Of a stretch of 46,338 nt of DNA, positions 1-7,347 are shown in pieces. Made by a program: the position numbers and the translations under genes. Numbering within the stretch: the first letter of the stretch is position 1; the number at the start of each line of letters is the position of its first letter. The DNA comes from an uncultured Oscillospiraceae bacterium. Lineage in GTDB: Bacteria; Bacillota; Clostridia; Oscillospirales; Oscillospiraceae. Location of the stretch: assembly GCA_947623745.1 (NCBI GenBank), contig CANQHN010000023.1, positions 1 to 46,338 on the forward strand. Direction: 5' to 3'. The notes beneath the pieces are model-generated. The model made no database searches. It was not told the DNA's origin and saw only the letters and a list, made by a program, of their open reading frames with translations.

Positions 1-72
1 GATTGGCGATTTTCATCCGGCCAAAATTGGCGATTTTCGCCCGGCCCGGAATGGCGATTTTCGCCCGGCGCT
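1..72. repeat. 24-bp tandem direct repeats at window edge
   Basis: Three consecutive 24-bp units (starting near 2, 26 and 50) share the core TGGCGATTTTC followed by R-Y-CCGGC. On the minus strand the second and third units encode the last residues of the relaxase, each giving an AGRKSP-type octapeptide, and the stop codon at 13-15 lies in the first unit. The array begins at or before the window edge, so its full copy number is unknown. The 24-bp period keeps the reading frame, so copy number can change without breaking the protein. Confidence 0.8.
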
Positions 73-1437
73 AACATTGGTTTTCTTCCTTCTTTCCCCG
101 ATTTCCTGCTCGTCCAGGAACCGCTCCAGTTCCTCCCGCGTCCGGACGGAGCGTTCTGCGATGCTGCCGCACAGGCGGAGGTCCTTTCGCAGTTCCTTGA
201 GTTGTGCGGAAATCTCATTTCTCTTGGTTTTCTGCTCAATAGGGTCCTCTCCCGCACGAGCGATGCGGCGTATCTCGTTATAGAGGCCCTGGCGCTCTGT
301 CGTCAGGGCCTCCATCCGCTTTTGGATGTCGGCGCTTTTAGCGGCCAGCTGCTCTCCGCTCTCAATGCCGTTTGCGGCCAGAAAGCGGGTCTGGGCGTCC
401 AGCCGGTCCAACTTTGCCAGATCCTCGCGCATAAAAATAGACACCCGCTTGGCGGATGTCGGATGGCGTTCTATGATGTGCAGTTCGTAGCAGTAGCGGT
501 GATACAGGGATTGCAGACCTGACTGTTGCCGTACATAGGGCGGCTGGCTCTCCGCCCGGAGCTGTCTGACCTCCGCCCGTTCCCCCGGGGGATACGGGTC
601 GGCAATCTCCCATTTGCCCAGGATACGGGCATCAATATCGGAGAGCGAGTACCCTCGGCCCAGCTTGTGGAACCGAAAGAACCCCTTGGCCCCCGGCGGC
701 TTCAGGCTTGGGTATTTCAGCGGCCTGCCGTCCTCGCCGGTGAACCGGAACTCATAGCCCTTTGCGGACAGAAACTGCACAAACCCTTTTGGAGAAATGG
801 TCGTGAGGATCGCGGCGTCGATGTCCGCCCGGATAGTCCCCCGGATGGTGGGGCGGCCCTCCCGCTCCGCGATCCGCTCGGTATAGGACTTGGTCATGTT
901 CTGGGGCTGCTCCACCACGGAGATACGGTACTCCCGACACAGCCGGTCCGACACCTCCCGCATCCTGGCGTAGTCCGCCGGGGAGTTGTAGAACTTCTTG
1001 CCGTCCATGAGGGACACGGAGTTCAGCACAAAATGGTTGTGATAATGGCCGGTATTGCAGTGGGTGGCCACCAGCACCTCAAAGCGGTCGCCCCACAGCT
1101 CCTTTGCCAGCTTCACGCCGATCTCATGGGCCGTCTCTGCCGTGACCTCGTCCGCCTTGAAGGACTGATAGCCGTGGTAGCACATCCGCCCCTCGGTCTT
1201 GCCCCATAATCTCTTTGTGCAGATGAACTGCTCGGCGGCGTGGCGCTCGTCGCAGTTTATGCCGGTGACATAGGCCCGCCGCTCTGTCTTGATCTCGTCG
1301 GCGGCGTACTCGATCACGTCCCCGACGGCGTGGAGGGCGGACAGCTCACTGTATTCGGTGGTCTTTTCGGGGTTCCGGGCGTATTCGATGACCTTGCTCA
1401 CACGCCCCTTGATGGGCCAGATAGAGGTGACGGCCAT
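13..1437 (-). CDS. MobP-type relaxase/mobilization nuclease
   Basis: A 474-residue relaxase that would nick the transfer origin of a mobilizable element and stay covalently attached to the 5' end through a tyrosine. The N-terminal third carries the family features: an early tyrosine in VIEYARNPEKT and the metal-binding histidine cluster HCNTGHYHNHFVLNS near residue 130. The middle and C-terminal parts are charged and helical, as in MobP relaxases of clostridial elements. The last ~20 residues (AGRKSPFRAGRKSPILAG) are encoded by 24-bp repeats and are lysine/arginine-rich. The start ATG overlaps the mobC stop by one base (TGATG), which indicates translational coupling. It appears full length and intact, although the rest of the element is decayed or outside the window. 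Confidence 0.9.
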   Translation of the reverse strand: MAVTSIWPIKGRVSKVIEYARNPEKTTEYSELSALHAVGDVIEYAADEIKTERRAYVTGINCDERHAAEQFICTKRLWGKTEGRMCYHGYQSFKADEVTAETAHEIGVKLAKELWGDRFEVLVATHCNTGHYHNHFVLNSVSLMDGKKFYNSPADYARMREVSDRLCREYRISVVEQPQNMTKSYTERIAEREGRPTIRGTIRADIDAAILTTISPKGFVQFLSAKGYEFRFTGEDGRPLKYPSLKPPGAKGFFRFHKLGRGYSLSDIDARILGKWEIADPYPPGERAEVRQLRAESQPPYVRQQSGLQSLYHRYCYELHIIERHPTSAKRVSIFMREDLAKLDRLDAQTRFLAANGIESGEQLAAKSADIQKRMEALTTERQGLYNEIRRIARAGEDPIEQKTKRNEISAQLKELRKDLRLCGSIAERSVRTREELERFLDEQEIGERRKKTNVSAGRKSPFRAGRKSPILAG

Positions 1438-1760
1438 CAGTCCACCCCCGTATTGTAGGCGTCCATGACGGTGCCGGCCACGGTGTTGATCTGGTCCACG
1501 GCGCGCCGCAGCTCCGGTACGTCCAGAAGACCGATGGCGTTGGCTTTGGCCAGGATCTGGTCCAGATTGCTGCCCACCCGGCGCACCTCACGGATGAGCA
1601 CTCGCACATCGGCGGGCAGGGCCTCCCGGACCTCCGAGCCGTTCAGCACCTGGCGGCAGTACCGTTCCCGGGACAGGCCGGACTTGCGGACTTGCTCCTT
1701 GAGGCGGGCCAGCTCGTCGTCGTTGAAATAGATTTCTACTCTGTGATCACGTTTTCTCAA
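1437..1760 (-). CDS. mobC: MobC-like relaxosome accessory protein
   Basis: A 107-residue protein of the MobC type, which helps the relaxase bind and melt oriT DNA. The N-terminus (RKRDHRVEIYFNDDELARL) resembles a ribbon-helix-helix DNA-binding segment, and the C-terminal half (EVRRVGSNLDQILAKAN) is the typical MobC segment. The frame is open to 1835, but I chose the TTG at 1760 because GGAG lies eight bases upstream and the conserved part begins there; a GTG at 1769 is an alternative. It is directly upstream of and coupled to the relaxase gene, the usual order for mobilization modules. Confidence 0.85.
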   Translation of the reverse strand: MRKRDHRVEIYFNDDELARLKEQVRKSGLSRERYCRQVLNGSEVREALPADVRVLIREVRRVGSNLDQILAKANAIGLLDVPELRRAVDQINTVAGTVMDAYNTGVD

Positions 1761-1823
1761 TGATTTCACTCCATTCTTTGTGTTTGGGACCGGGGTCATA
1801 GGGGCGGTGGCCCCTGTCCGGCT

Positions 1824-1843
1824 GAATTTGCACAAGCAAATTC
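1824..1843. other. Candidate oriT inverted repeat upstream of mobC
   Basis: A perfect inverted repeat, GAATTTGC-ACAA-GCAAATTC, lies 64 bp upstream of the chosen mobC start. Transfer origins of MobC/MobP systems usually sit just upstream of mobC and contain such an arm pair next to the nick site. No nick-site consensus was identified, so oriT is inferred from position and symmetry only. Confidence 0.4.
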
Positions 1844-1962
1844 GTTGCTGGCTAAGACATAACCACTTCGTTTTCCCTGTGACAGAGGGTCATGCACGGC
1901 CTTGGGTCCAAGGTTGATTTACAGCGTTCTGCGGTTTGAAAAATCCTCTCGCTCCCGGAATT

Positions 1963-2267
1963 TGACGGCAGATTTGCCGTCATGAAACAACTTTTGGGCA
2001 AAAAAATTGACGGCAGATTTGCCGTCATCTGCTTGGGCTGACCTTGGTTCTGCTTTGGCATCCCTGTGATGCCGCCCATCAGCGGGGAGATTCCCAGCAG
2101 CCTTTGAATTACGCAACAAGATGTCTTCGGATTTGGCATCAAAAATGATGCCGCGGTGCGTTGTAGGTTTGCGGCTTTGCTCCACTTTTGATGCCAACAA
2201 CTTTTGACGGCATTTTGCCGTCACGGATAAATTTCAAGCTTAATTAGATGACGGCATTTTGCCGTCA
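1963..2267. repeat. Array of two inverted-repeat families in a gene-free stretch
   Basis: The stretch 1844-2339 has no convincing gene. It holds four copies of repeat A, TGACGGCA-N3/4-TGCCGTCA (1963-1982, 2008-2027, 2205-2223, 2249-2267), and two copies of repeat B, GGCATC-N5/6-GATGCC (2057-2073, 2135-2152), plus a half B site at 2190-2195. Order is A A B B half-B A A. Arms are identical while loops differ (GATT in the first A pair, TTT in the second). This suggests binding sites or cruciforms of a mobile-element protein, such as replication iterons or relaxosome sites. Short translated frames across it have no family features. Confidence 0.75.
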
Positions 2268-2339
2268 CAGACTGGGTTGAACCCCGCAAGGCCGCAAGAA
2301 ATACAACAGACTCAGGGATATCAACACCGCAAAAGCCAG

Positions 2340-2461
2340 TCACGCGGATTTATTGCGCTCGTCCGGCTTGGCCTTGTCTGTCCTGGCAATCAGCAGGGCG
2401 CTCCGGGCCGCGCCTACGATGTCGATGGAACCGATGGCGCGGTACAGTGCCTTCGTAGGTT
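2340..2461 (-). pseudogene. Fragment of RepA-like AAA-family ATPase
   Basis: Reading the minus strand from about 2461 to a TGA at 2340-2342 gives about 40 residues including KALYRAIGSIDIVGAARSAL followed by LIARTDKAKPDERNKSA. This resembles the RecA/DnaB-like AAA ATPases (RepA-like, AAA_25) of phages and integrative elements, where a Y-R-G-x-G-S-I-D segment precedes the LLV-x-R-T strand. No Walker A motif precedes it and no start codon with a ribosome site is present, so it is a remnant. It marks the region as the decayed edge of a mobile element. Assignment is from memory of the family motif, not from a search. Confidence 0.45.
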
Positions 2462-2513
2462 CCTTCCTTGGTAGCACTTCTTACTTGCGCAGTAACCCAG
2501 GTCAATAAACTTA

Positions 2514-2544
2514 CAAGGCTGGCCCTTTTGAAGGGCCAGCCTTG
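2514..2544 (-). terminator. Intrinsic terminator after lacI-type gene
   Basis: A perfect 14-bp stem (CAAGGCTGGCCCTT and its complement) with a 3-base loop lies about 70 bp past the stop of the repressor gene. On the minus strand it is followed by a T-rich segment (TAAGTTTATT). It separates the metabolic cluster from the mobile-element remnant and may also stop plus-strand transcription. Confidence 0.75.
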
Positions 2545-2616
2545 TTATCCCCAGATCTATAATGAGGGCGGCTTCTTTTTTAAGATACTGCAACCCGGGC
2601 CCGGTCAAGTTTGGGC

Positions 2617-3678
2617 TTACGTGCTCTGCCCCGCCAGGGCGGTGGAACCCTTGATGACCAGGCTGACGTCGATCTTCACGTCGTGGGCGGGGCGGCCGTG
2701 GAGCAGCTCGTTGAGCTGCTGCGCCGAATGGACGCCCACGTCGTAATTGTTCTGCTGGATCATAGTCAGGGAGGGGATGACCACATTGGACATCAGGCCG
2801 CCATTGAAGCAGATAATGGACACCTGATCCGGGACATTGATCCCCTGTTCCCGGAACAGGCGCAGCACTCCAGTGGCACAGCGGTCGTTGGAGACCAGCA
2901 CTGCATCGCACTCCCGGGGGCGGGAGAGCAGCTCCTGCGCGCTGGCATAACCGGCCTCATGGGTGAAGCCGCTGAACAGGATCAGTTCGGGGTCCACCTC
3001 CAGCCCCTCCTCCGCCAGGGCCTGGCAGTAGCCGGTGTAGCGGTCGAAGGCGGTACAGGCACCCTGGGCGGGGGAATTGTACACCTTCAGGAAGGTCTCA
3101 TAGTCCCGGATGTCGTTGGTCCAGAAGTTGACCATCAGGGCGATCTTCCGACGGCGCAGCCGCAGCAGGTACTTAGTAGCCATATAGCCCGTACTCACGT
3201 TGTCAGAGTAGACATGGGGCACACCGGGGAGCACCTGGCGACGTACCGCCACCACAATAGGCAGGCAGGTCAGAGCGGGAAAGCGCTCCAGCAGATCGCT
3301 GCCGTCGTTGCCGGCGAAGATGATGCCGTCAAAATCGGAGTTGAGGAGGCGCTCCACATAGCCAGCTTCAGTGTCCCGGTCGGCATTTGTCTGCATGACC
3401 ACCACGTTCTGGCCGTTTTGATGGGCCGTGTCGATGACGCCGGCGGCAATGGAGGTGTAGTAGGAATCCCGCAGTTCGGGCAGGATCAGCGCAATCTGGC
3501 CCGGCCGTTGGGCTGCGGTGTGAGACGCTCCTGCCCGGTAGCCCAGTTCCCGAGCCGCTGACAGCACCTTTTCCGCCAGGGCCGCATCCACATTGGGGTT
3601 GCGATTGAGTACCCTGGACACGGTGGACAGGGAGACCCCCGCCCGTTTCGCCACGTCTTTAATCGTTACCTTTACCAT
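2617..3678 (-). CDS. LacI/GalR-family transcriptional repressor
   Basis: A 353-residue regulator. The first ~50 residues are the canonical LacI helix-turn-helix and hinge (IKDVAKRAGVSLSTVSRVLN), followed by a periplasmic-binding-protein-like sensor domain to the C-terminus (segments such as GIIFAGNDGSD, SNDRCATGVLRLF and SLTMIQQNNYDVG). The frame is open to 3837, but the ATG at 3678 begins the conserved domain and has AGAGGTGG seven bases upstream. It is transcribed divergently from tctCBA, and the shared gap holds four matching palindromes, so it probably represses the transporter and Aro genes and perhaps itself. The inducer is unknown; quinate, shikimate or a downstream intermediate are the natural candidates from context. 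Confidence 0.92.
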   Translation of the reverse strand: MVKVTIKDVAKRAGVSLSTVSRVLNRNPNVDAALAEKVLSAARELGYRAGASHTAAQRPGQIALILPELRDSYYTSIAAGVIDTAHQNGQNVVVMQTNADRDTEAGYVERLLNSDFDGIIFAGNDGSDLLERFPALTCLPIVVAVRRQVLPGVPHVYSDNVSTGYMATKYLLRLRRRKIALMVNFWTNDIRDYETFLKVYNSPAQGACTAFDRYTGYCQALAEEGLEVDPELILFSGFTHEAGYASAQELLSRPRECDAVLVSNDRCATGVLRLFREQGINVPDQVSIICFNGGLMSNVVIPSLTMIQQNNYDVGVHSAQQLNELLHGRPAHDVKIDVSLVIKGSTALAGQST

Positions 3679-3758
3679 AGATCCACCTCTCTTGCTGCAT
3701 GGCGGCACGTTCCAACTGTTTTCTGAAACTAGTATAGCAGATTGTTTTCTCGTTTTCA

Positions 3759-3956
3759 AGAAAAATTTTCTCAAAACCAGTATGTAGAGAAAATAATTTC
3801 CACAAAAACATGTCTTGAAAATTGTTGATTCCTCCAAATTTCACTGTTGAGCGTTAAAACGTGAAATTTTCTATTGACAGAGAAAATTTTCTGGATTAAG
3901 ATAGGGACGAAAAGAAAAAGTTTTCTAATTTTCCGGCTAACAAGAAAATGTTTTCT
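3759..3956. promoter_or_regulatory. Four candidate LacI-family operators
   Basis: The palindrome AGAAAA-N0-2-TTTTCT occurs four times between lacI and tctC: 3759-3771, 3881-3892 (perfect, no spacer), 3913-3926 and 3943-3956. The last three are spaced about 33 and 30 bp centre to centre, close to whole helical turns, so bound dimers would lie on one face. The first is nearer the repressor gene and could serve autoregulation or looping. The centre lacks the CG step common in LacI operators, so the site type is inferred from symmetry and position. Confidence 0.6.
3874..3902 (+). promoter_or_regulatory. Sigma-70 promoter of the tctCBA operon
   Basis: TTGACA at 3874-3879 and TAAGAT at 3897-3902 are separated by 17 bp. 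The perfect AGAAAATTTTCT palindrome fills most of the spacer (3881-3892), so a repressor bound there would block RNA polymerase directly. Transcription would start near 3909, about 120 bp upstream of tctC, with two more palindromes in the early transcribed region. Confidence 0.65.
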
Positions 3957-4031
3957 GAAAAACCTGATGAGAAAGCTTTTTCTGCTCGCAAGAAACGAAA
4001 AGAAGAGGTTATGAAAGGACGGAATCTAAAA

Positions 4032-5117
4032 ATGAAGAAAGTTATCTCCGCGATCCTGGCTCTGGCTATGGCCATGAGCATCACCGCCTGCGGCGGCAGC
4101 TCCAATACTCCGGCTGCCAGTGCTCCCGCCTCCAGCGCCGGTTCCCCCGCCGCCTCCACTCCCGCTGCCCCCACCACTGACTACCCCACCGGTCCCATCA
4201 CCATGATCATCCCCTATGGCGCCGGCGGTACCACCGACCTGGCCGGCCGCCAGCTGGCCATCGCCATGGAGAAGCAGCTGGGCCAGTCCATTATCGTCAG
4301 TAACCAGGCCGGCGCCTCCGGCACCCTGGGCCTTCAGTCCACACTGGACGCCCCCGCCGACGGTTACACCATCGTGCTGGCCGCCGAGTCCCTGGGCTCC
4401 TGCCGCGTGATGGGCGTCAGCGAGCTGAGCTATGATGACTTTGCCCCCATCTCTACCATTTCCAGTGACCCCAAGGTGCTGGTAGTCGCCTCCCACTCCA
4501 AGTATGAGACTCTCCAGGATCTGCTGGATGAGATCAAGGCCAACCCCGGCAAGGTGCAGATGAGCTACACCGGCCCTGGCGGCTCCGGCCACATCCAGGC
4601 TCTGATCATGAACCGCTATGGCTATGAGCCCGCCCTGACCGCCTACTCCTCCGGCGCCGAAGGCATCACCGCCGTGCTGGGTGACCAGGTCCAGTTCACC
4701 AACTCCAACTACTCCACCGTAGTCCCCTATCTGGAGAGCGGCGACCTGCGCCTGCTGGCCGTCTGCGCCACCGAGCGTATGGAGGCCTATCCCGATGTGC
4801 CCGCTCTGTCCGAGTACATGGAGGGCAGCGATGAACTGCTGAGCATCCCCTATAGCCCCCTGAGCCTGCTGGTGAGCAAGGATGTGCCTGAGGACGTGCA
4901 GGAAGTGCTGCGCACCGCCACTAAGGCCGCCTGCCAGGATCCCGACTTCAACAAGTGGCTGGATGACAACTGCATCGACAAGCTGTTTGAGATGTACCCC
5001 ACCGTGGACGACGCCAAGGCCTTCTTCAATCAGTGGGAGTCCGTGGTCTCCTGGATGCTGTACGACGCCGGTGCCACGGTCAACAGCCCCGAGGACTACA
5101 ACATCCCCAAGCCCTGA
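4032..5117 (+). CDS. tctC: TctC-type substrate-binding lipoprotein of a TTT transporter
   Basis: A 361-residue extracytoplasmic binding protein of the tripartite tricarboxylate transporter family. It opens with a lipoprotein signal peptide (MKKVISAILALAMAMSITAC) whose lipobox cysteine is at residue 20, then an Ala/Ser/Pro/Thr linker to about residue 50. The mature domain begins YPTGPITMIIPYGAGGTTD, the family's typical first strand and ligand loop, and continues with SNQAGASGTLG. The ATG at 4011 is an alternative start that would add seven residues, but its ribosome site is only two bases away. TctC proteins bind carboxylates such as tricarboxylates, dicarboxylates and aromatic acids; the Aro genes downstream suggest quinate/shikimate-like ligands, which is inference. 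It is followed by tctB and tctA. Confidence 0.92.
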   Translation: MKKVISAILALAMAMSITACGGSSNTPAASAPASSAGSPAASTPAAPTTDYPTGPITMIIPYGAGGTTDLAGRQLAIAMEKQLGQSIIVSNQAGASGTLGLQSTLDAPADGYTIVLAAESLGSCRVMGVSELSYDDFAPISTISSDPKVLVVASHSKYETLQDLLDEIKANPGKVQMSYTGPGGSGHIQALIMNRYGYEPALTAYSSGAEGITAVLGDQVQFTNSNYSTVVPYLESGDLRLLAVCATERMEAYPDVPALSEYMEGSDELLSIPYSPLSLLVSKDVPEDVQEVLRTATKAACQDPDFNKWLDDNCIDKLFEMYPTVDDAKAFFNQWESVVSWMLYDAGATVNSPEDYNIPKP

Positions 5118-5150
5118 CAGTTAATCCCAATCTCCGCTCCGACTGACACC

Positions 5151-5181
5151 GCGGCGGGCGAGGCCCAGCCTTGCCCGCCGC
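5151..5181 (+). promoter_or_regulatory. Intercistronic hairpin between tctC and tctB
   Basis: A GC-rich 14-bp stem with one mismatch (GCGGCGGGCGAGGC and GCCTTGCCCGCCGC, 3-base loop) lies between the tctC stop and the tctB ribosome site, with no T-run. Such hairpins downstream of binding-protein genes commonly protect the upstream mRNA from 3' decay, giving more binding protein than membrane subunit. That role is inferred here. Confidence 0.55.
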
Positions 5182-5205
5182 GAAACCCGAAAGGATGCTG
5201 ACATC

Positions 5206-5688
5206 ATGGAAAAGAAAGAGAAGCGGAGTTTGCTGCACACCGCCAGTTTCCAGGACTCCATCTTTGTTGGCCTGTGCGCCGCGGGGCTGCTGGCATACTC
5301 CCTGTATCACCACTATTTTGATAAGAACACTTCCGACTGGAAGACTTCTCCCTATCTGTTCCCCACGCTGATCTCCGTATTCGGCCTTCTGCTCACCGTC
5401 TCCCTCGTTATGGACGCGCTTCAGGAGCTGCGCTCCGGCGAGGCGGTAAAGAAGGATACCGGAAGCAAAAGGAACCTGGTTGGAGTGCTGGTCCTCATCG
5501 GCGCGTCCCTGGCCTACTACTTCCTGCTGCCTATCCTGCACTTCATCCCCGCTACTATCATTTTCCTGGCCGCTCTGTTCCTCTACCTGGGGGAGCGGAA
5601 ATGGTGGAAGATTGCTCTGCTGTCGGTGATCGCCGCCGTCGCCATCTACTTGCTGTTCGGTGTTGCACTGAACGTGCGTCTGCCTTAA
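5206..5688 (+). CDS. tctB: TctB-type small membrane subunit of a TTT transporter
   Basis: A 160-residue protein of the TctB family, the small membrane component of tripartite tricarboxylate transporters. It has four predicted membrane segments, around residues 22-37, 52-68, 93-115 and 122-158, including GVLVLIGASLAYYFLLPIL and a final hydrophobic hairpin. The ATG at 5206 follows AAAGGA. It lies between tctC and tctA, only 13 bases from the latter, in the standard operon order. Sequence conservation in TctB is weak, so the call rests on size, topology and neighbours together. Confidence 0.88.
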   Translation: MEKKEKRSLLHTASFQDSIFVGLCAAGLLAYSLYHHYFDKNTSDWKTSPYLFPTLISVFGLLLTVSLVMDALQELRSGEAVKKDTGSKRNLVGVLVLIGASLAYYFLLPILHFIPATIIFLAALFLYLGERKWWKIALLSVIAAVAIYLLFGVALNVRLP

Positions 5689-5701
5689 GGAGGGTGTCTG
5701 T

Positions 5702-7207
5702 ATGAGTGCAATTATCGCCAGCCTGTCCTTCTTTACGGATATCCGCTTCATCCTGCTGTGTGGTCTAGGCAGCGTGGCCGGCCTGTTTGTGGGCTCCATC
5801 CCCGGTCTGTCCGTATCTATGGCCACCGCCCTGTTGGTGTCTATCACCTACACTTGGTCTACCCACGACGCTCTGGCCACTGTTATGGGTGTGTACGTGG
5901 TAGGTGTGTTCTCCGGCGCCTTGTCCGCCATCCTGCTGAACATCCCCGGCGCCCCCTCATCGGTGGTCACTACCTTGGACGGCTACCCCCTGGCCAAACG
6001 GGGCGAGGCCTTCAAGGCCCTGAAATACGCTACCGTCTACTCCTTCGTGGGCTCGGTTTTCGGCCTGGTGGCCCTGGCCCTGCTGGCCCAGCCCATTACC
6101 TCCATCGCCCTGAAGTTCCAGCCCATGGACTACTTCCTGCTGGCCCTGTTCGGCCTGGCCACCGTGGGCGGCCTGACCACCGACAGCTTCTCCAAGGGCC
6201 TGATCAGCGCCGTGTTCGGCCTATTCTTCGCCATGATCGGCATGGATGCCGTTCTGGGCACTCCCCGGCTCACCTTTGGCATCACCAACTTGAACGCCGG
6301 CATCAACACCGTCCCCGCTCTGGTGGGCCTGTTCGGCTTTGCCGAGGTGCTCAGCGTCATCTTTGACGGCCATATGGACGCCGAGGTCAACGGCATCGTG
6401 AAGCAGGTCGTGAAGATGAAGGATATCCTCAAGCACTTCTGGCACAGCCTGTACTACAGCCTGCTGGGCACTGTGGTGGGCGCTCTGCCCGGCGCCGGCG
6501 GTCCCGTGGCCGCTTTCCTGGCTTACAGCCAGGCCAAGACCATCGTGAAGAATCCCTCCCGTCCCTTCGGCGAGGGCGCAGTAGAGGGTATCGTGGCCTC
6601 CGAAAGCTCTAACAACGCCTGCATCGGCGGCGCTCTGATCCCCATGCTGACTCTGGCGGTCCCCGGCGACGCCGTCACCGCTATCATCCTCTCTGTGTTC
6701 TACGTCCACGGCCTGCAGCCCGGGCCAATGTTCCTGGCCACCAGCGCCGACAGCTTCCACGCCATCCTGGCCGGCGGCTTCATTGGCTGCGTGTTCCTGC
6801 TCCTGCTGGGCCTGCTGGTCGCCCCCCACCTGTCCAAGATCATCGCCGTGCCCAAGACCATCCTTATGCCCATCGTCACCCTGCTGTGCGTCATCGGCGC
6901 CTACGCCTGCAACAACCGGCTGTTCGATGTGGGCCTGATGTTCTTCTTCGGAATCCTGGGCTTCCTGATGCGCAGCCGCGGCTACTCCGTGGCTCCCATG
7001 ACCCTGGGCATTGTGCTGGGCAACATGATGGATTCCAACTTCCGTCGCGCCGTGTCCCTGGCGGTGTCTGCCGACAACGTGGTGGTTGCCCTGTTCGGCC
7101 GCCCCATCACTATGGTACTGCTGGTGTGCACGCTGGTCTCCATCATCACCAACATTCCCGCCGTGAAGCGGGCCTGGGCCAACCGGAAATCCGGCAAGGC
7201 CAAGTAA
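5702..7207 (+). CDS. tctA: TctA-type large membrane subunit of a TTT transporter
   Basis: A 501-residue, multi-spanning permease of the TctA family (about 10-12 membrane segments). It shows the two family signature loops: GLFVGSIPGLSVSMATALL near residue 24 and GALPGAGGPVAAFLAY near residue 260, plus VEGIVASESSNNACIGGALI around residue 295, the highly conserved core of TctA. The start has an ideal AAGGAGGGTGTCTGT ribosome site. Full length for the family. With TctB and TctC it would carry out secondary, ion-driven uptake of an organic acid captured by the lipoprotein. A strong terminator follows. Confidence 0.95.
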   Translation: MSAIIASLSFFTDIRFILLCGLGSVAGLFVGSIPGLSVSMATALLVSITYTWSTHDALATVMGVYVVGVFSGALSAILLNIPGAPSSVVTTLDGYPLAKRGEAFKALKYATVYSFVGSVFGLVALALLAQPITSIALKFQPMDYFLLALFGLATVGGLTTDSFSKGLISAVFGLFFAMIGMDAVLGTPRLTFGITNLNAGINTVPALVGLFGFAEVLSVIFDGHMDAEVNGIVKQVVKMKDILKHFWHSLYYSLLGTVVGALPGAGGPVAAFLAYSQAKTIVKNPSRPFGEGAVEGIVASESSNNACIGGALIPMLTLAVPGDAVTAIILSVFYVHGLQPGPMFLATSADSFHAILAGGFIGCVFLLLLGLLVAPHLSKIIAVPKTILMPIVTLLCVIGAYACNNRLFDVGLMFFFGILGFLMRSRGYSVAPMTLGIVLGNMMDSNFRRAVSLAVSADNVVVALFGRPITMVLLVCTLVSIITNIPAVKRAWANRKSGKAK

Positions 7208-7237
7208 AAACTGATTGGTTCATTGTCCTCCTCAAAG

Positions 7238-7285
7238 CAGCGGCCGCCCACTGAAAAATGGACGGTGGGCGGCCGCTGGTTTTTT
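7238..7285 (+). terminator. Intrinsic terminator after tctA
   Basis: A perfect 14-bp stem (CAGCGGCCGCCCAC and complement) with a 13-base loop is followed by GGTTTTTT. It lies 30 bp past tctA and 60 bp before the aroA-like start, so the Aro genes either use their own promoter or are expressed by partial read-through. No strong promoter was found between the terminator and 7348. Confidence 0.8.
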
Positions 7286-7347
7286 ACGCCCTTTTTTGCC
7301 GAGAAAACCCCATAATTTGGCTGTTTTGTTAGAAAGGAGCGCCATTT

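Noticed and set aside
1-72. Short CRISPR array
   Set aside because: Units are contiguous with a 24-bp period and no unique spacers, and they encode protein in frame.
1963-2267. CRISPR or integron attC sites
   Set aside because: Repeats are palindromes of about 20 bp at uneven distances with unlike spacers and no cas, integrase or cassette genes nearby.
2259-2474. 71-codon plus-strand ORF in the gap before lacI
   Set aside because: It starts inside an inverted repeat, has no ribosome site or recognisable features, and lies antisense to the RepA-like fragment.
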